From: Glandiceps talaboti
Lineage: Eukaryota; Hemichordata; Enteropneusta; Spengelidae
Reading direction: 5' to 3'
Assembly: GCF_964340395.1 (NCBI RefSeq)
Contig: NC_135570.1
Span: forward strand, 18,210,821-18,274,820
Length of the DNA: 64,000 nucleotides
A program made the translations under genes and the position numbers. Shown here piece by piece: positions 26,353 through 37,260 of the stretch (position 1 is the first letter of the stretch; each line of letters begins with the position of its first letter). Under the pieces are notes generated by a model. It saw nothing but the letters and a program-made list of their open reading frames with translations. It searched no databases and was not told the DNA's origin.

Positions 26353-26710
26353 AAGATACCCTATATACCAACTAAAACATTCCATTCTCACTTCCATTAA
26401 AGACACCCTGTCCATATACCAATTAAAATATTTCATTCTCACTTCCATTAAAGATACCTTGTCTATATACCAACTGAAAATATTTCATTCTCACTTCCAT
26501 TAAAGATACCTTGTCTATATACCAACTGAAAATATTTCATTCTCACTTTCATTAAAGATACCCTGTCCAAACTCAAACTAAAACATTCCATTTTCACTTC
26601 CATTAAAGACACCCTGTCCAAACACCAACTAAAATATTTTACTCTCACTTTCATTAAAGATACACTGTCCAAACAGCAACTAAAACGTTCCATCCTCACT
26701 TCCATTAAAG
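26353..26710. repeat. 51-bp tandem array copying the next exon's 3' splice site
   Basis: About seven units of 51 bp each contain TTCTCACTTCCATTAAAG followed by ATACCCTGTCC or a close variant. The last unit ends at the real acceptor: CTTCCATTAAAG joined to the exon's GTACCCTGTCC at 26711. One more partial unit lies left of the TTAA element (25210-25244). Each unit therefore carries a pyrimidine-rich stretch, an AG and a near copy of the first 11 exon bases. A 105-residue ORF on the - strand across it is a by-product of the 51-bp (17-codon) period. Confidence 0.85.
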
Positions 26711-26910
26711 GTACCCTGTCCCGATACTTACCGTGGTATTTACAGAGATGATACTTTGAATCCTGGAGAGAAGTATGCAAATGAAGTGAAGAAAGTCATT
26801 GATAAAGCTCATACTAAAGGACGCAGAATAGCTACATTTATTTCTGATACTATTATTGCAGCTGCCGGTAATGTTGTGTCACCTAAGAATTACTTAAAGA
26901 ATGTCTACAG
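26711..26910 (+). CDS. Exon: class-III aminotransferase-like enzyme (CPDTYRG segment)
   Basis: The acceptor is CCATTAAAG at 26702-26710 and the donor GTAATA at 26911. The exon starts in phase 0 with VPCPDTYRGIYRDD and continues through YANEVKKVIDKAHTKGRR, TFISDTIIAAAG and NYLKNVY, ending with two bases of a Ser codon. The PCPD.YRG and GRRIA.F..... segments fit the ETNPPL/PHYKPL branch. The acceptor has a weak pyrimidine tract because it is embedded in the tandem array. Confidence 0.87.
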
Positions 26911-26922
26911 GTAATAGTTGTT

Positions 26923-26924
<2 letters not shown>

Positions 26925-27012
<88 letters not shown>
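26925..27012. repeat. (TA)n microsatellite
   Basis: A nearly pure TA run of about 88 bp begins 14 bp after a splice donor, in the short intron between two exons. Confidence 0.95.
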
Positions 27013-27421
27013 CTGAACTGAATTTGTTGGGAAGTACATAGAGTCTTCACTCTTAAGGCATTATAGCTTTGTTTATGTCCATTACTGCTATTTCTTAGAA
27101 TTCAAACTTATGAGATACCTCAACAAGACTCCTCTAATTACAAATGAATTGATTGTACAGTATCTGTACCATAGATTTTGTTTATGTAATATATGTATTA
27201 TATTAATACAGACATTTGAGGTTAAATGAAAAATAGTACTACACAACTTGCTCTGGTTCTGTTATTGCTCTTTTGCAAGTTGTTGGCAATAAAGTGTCAA
27301 TCTAGACCAATTTCATATTTAAATAGTTTAAATGTACTGTTATATTAGTACTGTATATATTGTACCATACATAACTCACATCTGTAAATGCATTTGAGAT
27401 GTTTGTTTTTATGTTTATCAG

Positions 27422-27516
27422 TCATGTGAGAGAAGCAGGTGGTTTATGTATAGCTGATGAAGTTCAAGTTGGTTATGGACGAACAGGAGTGAAATACTGG
27501 GGTTTTGAAACACAAG
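27422..27516 (+). CDS. Exon: class-III aminotransferase-like enzyme (ADEVQ segment)
   Basis: The acceptor is TTTATCAG at 27414-27421 and the donor GTATTT at 27517. It completes the Ser codon and reads [20 protein letters not shown] followed by [11 protein letters not shown], ending with one base of an Asp codon. The Asp of ADEVQ is the residue that pairs with the PLP ring nitrogen; VQVGYGRTG is the usual downstream motif. Confidence 0.9.
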
Positions 27517-27964
27517 GTATTTGCCATAGTTTGATATTTTATTTTCCATACTAGAAATCTTCAACTTTTGGTCATGGGCTGGTTGCAGAGACTAACAATT
27601 TGACACATTTCTCAGTTCAATAAATTGCATGGATAACCACATCATGCATTGTACTATTTGTAGTCACAAAAAAATTATTTTTGACCACATCATTTCATGT
27701 TTTTCACTTCTCCACAGACAAAGTTGTCTTTGTTAAAACATTTCCCAGGGTTACAGTATCTATAGTATGATATTCACTGCAAAAATATTAACGTTAGATA
27801 ATGCTTATAAAAGTACATTTATAGTGAGGAAAGATAAGCATGTCATGTAAAATAGGAAGGTTAAACAGTATAGTTGAGATACTAGCCATGTATGCCATTT
27901 TTACCTTCAGTAAGAAGGTCATATTTTAGGGGATGAAAGGTCTCTGTCTGTCTGTATCATCATT

Positions 27965-28840
27965 TTTTACCTCCCGTAAGGGTACGGGAGGTATTAAAAT
28001 AGGAATGTCTGTCTGTCTGTCTGCCTGTCTGTCCGTGTGTGTCTGTGTCATCATTTTCTAAAATTTGGCTGGCTCAATTGTAATGAAATTTGGAATATAT
28101 AATCGTTAGGGTAATAGCTAGACCTGATTAGGTTTTGAGCCAGATCAGTTAATGTTTAATTAGAGAAATTTGCATATTAATGAAATCAAATAATTAAGCA
28201 ATATCTTAAGACTCCATACTTCAATTTGAATAAAAATTAGTATATTCATCAAACATAAGAAAATACATTTGTTCATGTACTTTAAACTGTTAAGACAATA
28301 TGAATTAATATAATTACGCTATATTAATATGAGAAAACTCGGAAGGCTGCCCTCAGCGGCCAGTCGCTGTCAATGGTTTTATGATATTGCATCTAGTCCT
28401 ATAAAATTTGTTGATGTACCTTACAATGTTAATAAATGATTTGCATAATTAATTATTTTTGGTAATTAGGCTTATATCTTAAGAATGCATACTTCAAATT
28501 CAATATAATTTAGTACATACGTTAACCATAAGAAAACACATATGTCCTCTCAAGTTTGTTGATGTACATTACAACTGTTAATGAATAATTTGATATATCA
28601 TAAGAATGCATACTTGAATTTCAATATACTTTAGTACATACGTTAACCATAACAAAGCGGATATGTTCTATAAAATGTGTTGATATAGCTTACAGTTTTA
28701 ATGAAAATGTTTGTTATGCATTCAAATCACTCTAGATATGCAGAACTCAGACTCCAAATGAGTTATAGCAACTTACAACCAGATTTAAAATGAATGCCTC
28801 CCATAAGGGAATTGTTGTCTAAAGTGATGCGACAATGCGA
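27965..28840. repeat. Repeat element: CCTCCC hairpin, GTCT repeats, ~150-bp AT-rich units
   Basis: It begins with the hairpin ACCTCCCGTAAGGGTACGGG, then (GTCT)n. Diverged tandem units follow, containing TTTGCATAATTAAT and CAATATAATTTAGTACATA. It ends near GCCTCCCATAAGGGAATTGT. The architecture resembles the AGTCCCCGC family (hairpin, then GTCC/GTCT repeats, then tandem units) without sequence identity. Confidence 0.55.
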
Positions 28841-31515
28841 TTATTTTTTTTACATCCTCAACAAATGTTAATCAATCTACTTATCATTGTTACCGTTTTT
28901 TTTAAGTAGTACTTTACAGCAAGTGTTGTATGTGGGGCATATGTCATAGGCTAGTTCATGATTAATTTTGCAGTTGTCTTCACTGGTGGCAATTAATGTA
29001 GGGAGAGTTACTTTTGTGCTTTCCCTTTCATGTGCAGACTTAATTGGCTTAATTGGCTTACGGAAGAAAAAAATAACACAGGAAGGGGGTACTTAAGTGA
29101 TGGGTGGTTACCCAGAAAATTTTTTGTTTTTGGCCATTAAAACTCTTTCTACGATGAGTGCTATGCTACAACATTCTATAAAGCTTCACATTACATGTTG
29201 TGGTTGGCCAGGAGATCACTAACAGCAATGGGCAAATAGCAATCAATGAGAAAAAATAACTTATTTTCCGTAGTTAGGGGGCTAAGAATGCATGCTTCAA
29301 ATTCAATATAATTTAGTGCATGTATTTGTGATAACAAAGGACATCTGTCCTGAAAATATGATTGATGTAGCTATTAGTTTAAATATTAAGTAAATTGCAT
29401 ATTTTTTGTAATTAGACCTGTAAAACATTTTGCTGTGGTGAGACCTACACTACTGGTAACATGAAGCTCCACGTGTCTCCCGAGAAACTCGCTAGAAACT
29501 CAAGGTAAACCCATGGGGATCGGCCCCTAGAAATCACGCAGGAATCCCTCGTTGTTGTCTACTGCCCTCGTGAGGAAAATAGCATTGGTCATGCGAGTTA
29601 TTGTTACGAACCTGCGTTTGAAGAATGTGTGTTGACATACTGCACATGTACATGTTTACATTTTGAGGTGGACAATACTTCCATGTTTGCATCTAGCATA
29701 CGTGGTGTAGAAAATCCCACAATGTACACTGAAATCAACACATGAAGTCACGAGGTTCCATTAATAAAAGGCTGTGGTGCATGCATTTGTATAATGTATA
29801 CAGTTGTACTTGAAGTTGTAGTCCGATTGTATGTTTTGCTTTCTGCTATAGTATTGAGAGTCCACTGTTTTTATTTTGATACATAATAGCATGTACTGTC
29901 ACAATCAACGTAAAAATATGCAACACTAATGTTACAATTTTTGTTGTCACTGTTGTGTCTACCTGGAAAATTACTGCACAGGTTCACTGTGAGGATGGTA
30001 ATGAACCCAATCAAAAGAAAAGTAAATAAAGCGAGTGCGTACATGTAGTTTTCAAGAAAGACAGTTGTCTGACAACTTTGCTTAGATGACTTTGCTGAGA
30101 TTTTCATTGAAAGGTCAAAGATTGTCCTGTGAGTGTGACGACACATGCAGCGTCTGAACTATTAAACTAAAGGGAAGGGACAGAGGGGAGAGGGGAGACT
30201 GTTCGATACTGACGTAGCCATGGAAAATCTTACTTCCGTATTTTTTCTTAAAAGAAGCAAATCATAGACATAGCGACTTTGAAAACCATAGATTTTTGAG
30301 TACATGTACATGTACAAACAGACTGTTCAGAGACTATGTCACTGCCCAACCCATTCATGAACAGTGGACTTGCCCACATTGAAACCACGTGTTTTATCTT
30401 ACATTGCGTCATATGTTGTCTTCTATATAGTACACATAATAGTGAAGCCCTTTCTCACCCGATCTCTGTACATGTAAGTTCCATGGGTACGAAAATATTA
30501 GATCATTTTCATTTTGATTAGAATTTAATAATTGGGAATTAGAATGTACATTTTTGTTCATTTTAGTGACATTTTATTTAGTTTTACCTAAGTAGTGTCG
30601 GTGAACAACACGAGATGGGATGTGTTTACATGTAAACAATCCATTGATATGAGTTGGCTTCAAGGTCGCATGAGAGTTCAGGGGCTGAAATTGCAAGTCG
30701 TCTATTGCATTTGATGATTTCACTTAAAGCTGCACCTTTTGGGAAACGGTGAATTTGTGAAAAATGACCAAGATAAAACTCGGCTGTACTAGATGTGACC
30801 CCTATGTCAACACCCCCCCCCCCCCAATCACGCTGCTATTTATGGTTTACTATTCCCTGTCGTAGGGACAATGCTACACACAGTGCACATTGTACTACCG
30901 TTTGGTCGTGGGAGGGTGCGTATCAAATGGAATGTCTTCATGTTTACTTTATGTCTGGAATGTCTACTGATATGACTGCTGGTCAGTAGAGAGGTATATG
31001 TAAGGGTTCTGAAATAGAATATTAAAGTGAAAGAGCTAGCACTTTATGGAAAATAGCAAAGTGAGCATACCGGTATAACCATGGAGGTATAAGGGAAAGC
31101 GTATGACGCGCATCCAACAAGAAACACCATGTCACCATGTCCAATCAACGTCTGTGAATGTTTTAGGCATTGCAAGTTCCGAGACAGCGAAGTTACCACC
31201 AAATATACATTGCAACGTTAACATTTCATAATGAGTCACTGTGTTTATGATACACATGCTGCAATATTCTATAAACACTTCACATCACTTCACATGTTGA
31301 GTTGGCCGGAATATCACACGTGTGGGCAATCATGCTGGAGAATTCGGCAAGATAAATTCATACAAACTCTTCACTATTTCATTCTCAGTCAAAATTGAAA
31401 ATCTTTTGCACTTTGATCAATACCTGTTTCACTCTCCAGACACCAACTGAAAGGAATGTTTTAGTTGGTGTCTGTTTGCTGTGAAAGCAAGATCAAGTCA
31501 AATCACCCATTTTCT
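28841..31515. other. Intronic non-coding region, probably several insertions
   Basis: 29285-29415 holds another unit of the 27965 repeat. 29150-29230 and 31230-31330 share a diverged segment around TTCTATAAA...GTTGGCC. 29930-30080 resembles 7660-8040. A poly-C run lies near 30810-30825. No exon was recognised. Confidence 0.4.
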
Positions 31516-32130
31516 ACAGCCAATTTTTATATATCTTAAAAATACGTACTTCAATTTCAATATAATTTAGTATATAAGTTAACCATAACTAATCGCATAT
31601 GTCCTATAAAGTTTGTTGATATAGATTGCAGTTTTAATTAATAATTTGCCTAATTAGTGACATTCGGCAATTCCACTTTATCTTAAGAATGCCAGCTTCA
31701 AATTTCATAGAATTTGGTACATATACCAACCATAACAATGTGCACAAGTTTGTTGACACAGCCTTTACTTTTAATGAGTAATTTGAATAATTAATGATCT
31801 TCAATAATTAAGCTATTTCTTTGGAATGCACGTTTCAAATTCCATATAATTTGGCTGATATACATCAACCATGACAAAGCGCACATCCTCTAAAGCCTGT
31901 TGATATAGTTTTTAATTTTATGACTAATTTGCATAATTAATGATTTTCGGTATTTAGGCTATTTCAAGAATGGAAACTTCAAATTTCAGATAATTTTGTA
32001 TATGTATTTATAATAATGATCAGTGGTAAAAAAGTGCATGTGTCATTTTAAAGCTTAATGTTGTAACTTATAATCTATATGGTTAATTTGCATAATCAAT
32101 TTTTTTTAAATAATTAGACAATATGTTAAC
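31516..32130. repeat. Second block of the ~150-bp AT-rich tandem units
   Basis: Four or so diverged units carry CAATATAATTTAGTA-like and TTGCATAATTAATGATTTTC-like sequence, as in 28080-28740. The two blocks probably came from one array split by insertions. Confidence 0.6.
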
Positions 32131-32691
32131 TGTGCAAGCTTCAAATTTCATTAACTTTGATATAAATAATTTTCCAATTAAGTGGTACTTCATGTTTAAT
32201 AGCTTTAGTTTAGACTTTTGTATTCGAACAATGTGTGTAGGCCCAAAAATCAATGATTTTGCCCTTATGGGACATATTCAGTTTAAATCTTGTTTTATAC
32301 TATGGTCATTTAGATAAGAATTCATCTTTTTGTGAAATTTGTAGATTTTGTGGTCGGTATTAAGGAAACTATGAGCTAAAAACGAGGCCGACATTTCCGG
32401 GGATCAAGAATGCTTCATCAAATCGCCGTACAATCAGTTTTCCTACAAATAACTCATAAATTGAATTTACTAGTGTGAAAGAAGAGATGTCAGCTGAGGT
32501 TAATGTTTTTACAGTATCTAAAATGGTAGACTCTAGTGAAAGTTATGGCGAGTTGAAAATATGCCAAACTCAACTTTTGCAGAAGCAGACATGTACAATT
32601 TTTCAGTTCCAAAGCTATGTTTTATTTATTAATGTAGTAACTAAAGTGTCATGTCTGGTAGCGCAGAATTTTTCTTTTCGACAAAGTGTGA

Positions 32692-33490
<799 letters not shown>

Positions 33491-33493
33491 TGG

Positions 33494-33544
33494 TAATAAT
33501 AATAATAATAATAAATTCTTATTAGCGCATTACGCAACAGCCTC
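33494..33544 (-). mobile_element. 3' tail of the downstream LINE, cut off by the Polinton
   Basis: An (AAT)n run at 33494-33513, then TTCTTATTAGCGCATTACGC and AACAGCCTC. Removing the Polinton and one copy of AGCCTC joins this to AATGCGCTTTACAAAACTGA at 55841. That gives a typical LINE 3' end (GCGC-containing end plus ATT tail on the - strand) for the element at 55841-62320. Confidence 0.7.
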
Positions 33545-33770
33545 AGTAGTATAATAAATGACAATTTTGGCGCAGTTAAAACAACATACCCTTTATTTAA
33601 TCAATTTTAAGGCAAAATAAGACTTAAAACGGTACTAAAATTGATTTTTAAACCGATTTTAACCGGTTTAAAGCGACATGTCCCATTTTAAATCTGTTAT
33701 AAGGCAAAATAAGCGTTAGTGTGTAATCGTAGGACGCAATCGTAAAAAGCTATTTGAAAGCCATTTGAAA
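33545..33770 (+). repeat. Polinton left terminal inverted repeat
   Basis: About 225 bp matches the reverse complement of the right end with few differences. It contains AAGGCAAAATAAG twice (33609-33621 and 33701-33713) and an AACCGGTTT palindrome. Weaker similarity continues to about 33815. Confidence 0.9.
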
Positions 33771-33884
33771 GCTATTTGAAGTTATATTATTCGTTGCAGT
33801 GTAGTCAACCATTTACTATTATAAATACATTATAATCCATTGTATATGCATAGTACACTCAATTAAACAGATAAAAATCATAGA

Positions 33885-33897
33885 GTATATACACACA
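33885..33897 (+). promoter_or_regulatory. Candidate core promoter GTATATACACACA
   Basis: This 13-base block lies 27 bases before the ATG of the ORF at 33925. It recurs exactly at 50329-50341 before the zinc-finger gene. Its core TATATACAC also lies upstream of the - strand ORFs starting at 35992 and 47255. Confidence 0.45.
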
Positions 33898-33924
33898 AGC
33901 GTAGCAGCATAGCATAAATTTAAA

Positions 33925-34437
33925 ATGACAAACGAACAAAGTCAAAAGCCAACCACTTTCGAAGATGACACAATCGAATCAAGTCCATTTAGTTCACTTA
34001 GTCCACTTAGTCCACTTAGTCCACTTTCTCTGCTTGATCCTGCTATTGCTAATCCCGTAGAGAATGGTGAGGATTTATTACTGGTTATTTTAGATGAAAA
34101 AAGAAGGATCCAAGAGGTTCCTACAATTAAATGGAGAGAAGTTCCAACAGAAAAACCATTTTTGATTACTCTATATCAGGAAATCCATTCTTGTTACGGT
34201 CCTGGATTATGGATTTGTCTTAATAATCCAATAACTCTTAACGAACTTTATTATACTTACGCTCCTAGCAGAATGATAAATGAGATTCTTACAAAACCAA
34301 AACTGTCATTAATAGTTGTTTCACATGGATTAAAAAAATCTATGAGAAATCCAAAGAATTCGTATCATAGTTATACTCTAATGGATTTTGATTTACTACA
34401 ACAAAAATTAATGGAAAAAAAGTTAAACAACAGTTAA
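33925..34437 (+). CDS. Polinton protein of unknown function, 170 aa
   Basis: This is the first gene inside the left TIR and the only + strand gene in the left part. The Ser/Pro-rich N-terminus contains four SPL repeats (residues about 25-38). A more ordered part follows, with LLLVILDEKRR and a charged C-terminus; no membrane segment is seen. I do not recognise the family. The ATG at 33925 is preceded by the shared TATATACAC element, which supports the start. Confidence 0.55.
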   Translation: MTNEQSQKPTTFEDDTIESSPFSSLSPLSPLSPLSLLDPAIANPVENGEDLLLVILDEKRRIQEVPTIKWREVPTEKPFLITLYQEIHSCYGPGLWICLNNPITLNELYYTYAPSRMINEILTKPKLSLIVVSHGLKKSMRNPKNSYHSYTLMDFDLLQQKLMEKKLNNS

Positions 34438-34474
34438 ATAATAATTAAATAATAATTAAATAATAATTTAAAAA

Positions 34475-34831
34475 TTATTCAAAAAAACCTATTAGTTTCT
34501 TTTTTTCTTTTTTTTTCTTTTTTTTCCTATTTTTTCTTTTTTTTGGTTGTTTTAACTTTATTTTTAAAAAGATTTGACGCCATCGTAAACGCCACCAACT
34601 AAATCTCACTATCTCTGGATATTCTGCATTCCATTTATCCCAAAATCGTTTAAAAATTTGATTCTGTGAAAATGCTTCCATTTTCAACTCTGGTATTAGT
34701 GCAGCTTCCTGATATTCTCCTAAATATAATAGAATTGCTTTTATAATTACACTGAAGTTGAGTGATCTATATCGTGTTGGATCTATATAAACTTCATCAA
34801 TTGATGAAAATATTATAGTAACAGTTCTCAA
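34475..34831 (-). CDS. Polinton ORF of unknown function with very basic tail, 118 aa
   Basis: The N-terminal part includes SSIDEVYIDPTRYRSLNFSV and a Trp-rich segment (RFWDKWNAEYPEIVRFSWWR). The last 30 residues are almost entirely Lys and Arg, suggesting nucleic-acid binding. The Lys run is encoded by a long A/T homopolymer region, so its exact length and the downstream frame are uncertain. No family is recognised. Confidence 0.4.
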   Translation of the reverse strand: MRTVTIIFSSIDEVYIDPTRYRSLNFSVIIKAILLYLGEYQEAALIPELKMEAFSQNQIFKRFWDKWNAEYPEIVRFSWWRLRWRQIFLKIKLKQPKKRKNRKKKKKKEKKKLIGFFE

Positions 34832-34857
34832 AAGATAATAATTTAGATTATATTTTT

Positions 34858-35193
34858 TTAAAACTTTTTTATGTGGTATTTAGGGTTATAGATGCTTCGA
34901 CTTTTTTGTTTTCTTTGATCTAAAGATTCAACTAAAGGTTTGTTTAATGAATTACAAAAGTCAAAACAGTGAAACCTTCCATAGATGTTACCACAAATGT
35001 TTTTACAAATATCATTACGAGGTATATTGAATTTTCTACATATGTTACAATGTATGATGTTATACCAGTTTATTTTGTTTACTTTGTTTATTTTTTTGTT
35101 CATTAAATCACTAAAACAAAGTGTACTGAAAATGTTAGTACAATCACTGGTTACATCTGTTACACCATTTCGTTTACATAATTGACATTCCAT
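34858..35193 (-). CDS. Cysteine-rich Polinton ORF, 111 aa
   Basis: Cysteines are paired at the start (MECQLCKRNG) and in the middle (IIHCNICRKFNIPRNDICKN), which fits one or two zinc-binding knuckles. The C-terminus is basic. It is probably a nucleic-acid-binding or regulatory protein by analogy; the family is not recognised. Confidence 0.4.
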   Translation of the reverse strand: MECQLCKRNGVTDVTSDCTNIFSTLCFSDLMNKKINKVNKINWYNIIHCNICRKFNIPRNDICKNICGNIYGRFHCFDFCNSLNKPLVESLDQRKQKSRSIYNPKYHIKKF

Positions 35194-35216
35194 TATATAG
35201 TTAGTTTATTAGTTTA

Positions 35217-35663
35217 TTATATTATGTATTTTTTTGTTAAATAAACTAATAATATTCCACCACCAGCTAAATAAATATATTGGTATGTCTTCATGTTGTC
35301 AGAAGGTTGATAATAGTCATTAAATTCGGGTTCATTCTCAAGACTTGTGAGTGTACTCTGTGTACTCTCTGGATGAAATTCAAGATACAAATTTAAGTTT
35401 TGATCAGTCAGAACCAGATTTTGTCTCGCATGAACATCTAAAAAATTTTGTTTCGCTATAAAATCTAATACTTTTTGTCTATGTTCCAACCATACTTCTC
35501 GATCTTTATTGAAATTCTCCAAAGCTAAATCATGTCTCCTTAATTCTTTTTCATGTTCTTCTTTCATATCACCTGTAACTGCCTTAGCTATATAACTACC
35601 TCCAATAAAGGTAGTTGCATTTAAAATAGCTCCACCAACCATCATCGCAATAGCTGAAGCCAT
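35217..35663 (-). CDS. Polinton membrane-associated structural protein candidate, 148 aa
   Basis: A hydrophobic N-terminus (residues 1-28, Ala/Gly-rich) is followed by a charged helical region beginning EEHEKELRRHDLALENFNKD, then a C-terminal hydrophobic segment (about 129-147). I recognise the RRHDLALE helix from small proteins that accompany capsid genes in invertebrate Polintons. The function is not established. It sits in the - strand block of small membrane proteins (35217-37920), so a virion or membrane role is an inference. Confidence 0.55.
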   Translation of the reverse strand: MASAIAMMVGGAILNATTFIGGSYIAKAVTGDMKEEHEKELRRHDLALENFNKDREVWLEHRQKVLDFIAKQNFLDVHARQNLVLTDQNLNLYLEFHPESTQSTLTSLENEPEFNDYYQPSDNMKTYQYIYLAGGGILLVYLTKKYII

Positions 35664-35752
35664 TATGTATAGTATAGTATAGTATATATTATAACTATAT
35701 TAAATATATTATTTTTTAAATATATTACATTTCTTTTTATTATCCTTTATAT

Positions 35753-35992
35753 TTATCCTTTATAAGGATCAACTGGTAACATATTTCTTTGTTCCAACAT
35801 ATCTTTCTCTAATACTGCTCCACTCACAGCTATTGTGAGAGAAGCAAACTTTTTGAATGAAGTACTTGTTTTAGGACTGTCTGGGGCCATCTTTATAGTC
35901 TTGTCAAGTATAAAACTATTAGTTATTGTTAAAGCAGATAAAACTGCACCATCATATAGACCATTCACGATTAGTTTAGTATAGTCTGTCAT
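35753..35992 (-). CDS. Small Polinton protein, 79 aa
   Basis: This short protein has a hydrophobic middle (LYDGAVLSALTITNSFIL) and ends LPVDPYKG. The ATG at 35992 has TATATACAC 8-16 bases upstream on the - strand (36001-36009), which supports it as a transcribed gene. No family is recognised. Confidence 0.4.
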   Translation of the reverse strand: MTDYTKLIVNGLYDGAVLSALTITNSFILDKTIKMAPDSPKTSTSFKKFASLTIAVSGAVLEKDMLEQRNMLPVDPYKG

Positions 35993-36200
35993 TGTGTATT
36001 GTGTATATAGTATATATTATATAATATAAAAAAATAATAAAATAAAACACTATAATAATGCCATATTTCATATTTATTTATTATGTTATATATTTATTAC
36101 ATTTTATCCCATATTTATTATATTTTTATCAAAGCCAGCAAAAATAAATGTAATATATATATAATATATAAAAAAATAAATGTTTAATTAATGATCCATT

Positions 36201-36647
36201 TTATTCCATTTCAAATAGAGCTTTATTTTTAACTGGTTGTAATGTCGTTAATTGTTTAGACTCTGTTGACTCTGATGACGACTGAAAGCTTACGATATCA
36301 CTTGATTGTAAAAACCATTGTCTTTTATAATATAAACCAGCTGCCCCAATTACTAATGAACCAAGAGTTAATAAAACCGTAGTATTAGTACTATTAAATT
36401 GCGAGCTTTTATTGTCTGGCTCAGTTACCTTAGTTGCCTTAGTTACCTTTATTGGTTCTATTGATTCGATGTTATCGACTATCGGTTCTTTTGTTTTTGA
36501 TTTTTTTCGTTTTTTTGCTTCAGCTGAAATTACTGCTAATTTTTTACCCCATGCAACTCTACCTGGATTTTTAGTTTTACTGTTTGTAGTAACAGTCTCT
36601 ACTTGAGTTTCTACTTGAGGTTGTGTTATACTTTCTGTATCACTCAT
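36201..36647 (-). CDS. Polinton single-pass membrane protein with basic N-domain, 148 aa
   Basis: There is a Thr/Val-rich N-terminus, then a basic block KNPGRVAWGKKLAVISAEAK followed by KKRKKSK, a linker, and one transmembrane segment (about residues 90-107, VLLTLGSLVIGAAGLYY). The NPGRVAWGKKL block recurs in small proteins of other invertebrate Polintons as far as I remember. The function is unknown; DNA or membrane attachment in the particle is a guess. Confidence 0.5.
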   Translation of the reverse strand: MSDTESITQPQVETQVETVTTNSKTKNPGRVAWGKKLAVISAEAKKRKKSKTKEPIVDNIESIEPIKVTKATKVTEPDNKSSQFNSTNTTVLLTLGSLVIGAAGLYYKRQWFLQSSDIVSFQSSSESTESKQLTTLQPVKNKALFEME

Positions 36648-36654
36648 TTTTACA

Positions 36655-36657
<3 letters not shown>

Positions 36658-36738
<81 letters not shown>
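36658..36738. repeat. (TA)n microsatellite upstream of the 36647 start
   Basis: A pure TA run of about 80 bp lies just upstream of the - strand gene at 36201-36647, where other genes of the element have shorter TATA-rich leaders. It may be an expanded promoter. Confidence 0.9.
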
Positions 36739-36743
<5 letters not shown>

Positions 36744-36781
36744 AAATATTTAAAATATTTTTCTTTTCAAGTCTTTTCAAA

Positions 36782-37234
36782 TTATTTTTCAATATCTTGA
36801 GCAAGTTCTTTAACAAGTGCTTGTGCATGATGTTTTAAGTCATTCAAGTCATTATTCAAGTCATTCAAGTCATTACTCAAGTCATTATTCAAGTCACTCT
36901 TTTCAACTTGACTATTAAAGTCATTCAAGTTAATATTATTTAAAATAGTGAGACATAGTACTAACAATACCGGTAGTACTGAGAATATTGGTAGTAGTAA
37001 CAATACTGATAGTTCTAAAAATATTAATAGTAGTAACAATACTGTTAGTACTGAGAATACTTGCTCCGGTAGTAGTGAGAATATTAATAGTAGTGACAAT
37101 ACTGGTAGTATTGAGAATACTTTCTTTACTTGAGGTTGTTTTGTATCATTCATGTTTTTTACACTTCTATATATAATAACTATATAATAACTATATAATA
37201 CAAAATATTTCCAAGTCTTTTCAAGTCTTTTCAA
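36782..37234 (-). CDS. Degenerate duplicate of the next Polinton gene, Leu-rich, 150 aa
   Basis: The likely start is the internal ATG near 37153, where MNDTKQPQVKK follows a leader. The middle is a Leu/Val-rich repeat encoded by tandem GTACTGAGAATA-type units. The C-terminus (DLNNDLNDLNNDLNDL, then ALVKELAQDIEK) resembles the C-terminus of the neighbouring 219-aa protein (LVKELDIEL, NQDIEN). Both ORFs are preceded or followed by CAAGTCTTTTCAAGTC repeats. I read it as a tandem duplicate whose core was replaced by repeat expansion. It may not be functional. Confidence 0.35.
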   Translation of the reverse strand: MKRLEKTWKYFVLYSYYIVIIYRSVKNMNDTKQPQVKKVFSILPVLSLLLIFSLLPEQVFSVLTVLLLLLIFLELSVLLLLPIFSVLPVLLVLCLTILNNINLNDFNSQVEKSDLNNDLSNDLNDLNNDLNDLKHHAQALVKELAQDIEK

Positions 37235-37260
37235 GTCTTTTCAAGTCTTTTCAAATTACT

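Noticed and set aside
26463-26780. 105-aa - strand ORF with 17-residue repeats
   Set aside because: Explained by the 51-bp tandem array, which is a multiple of three and lacks stops by chance; it runs into a + strand exon.
36603-36800. 65-aa ORF of IYIYIY repeats
   Set aside because: Translation of the (TA)n run upstream of a Polinton gene.
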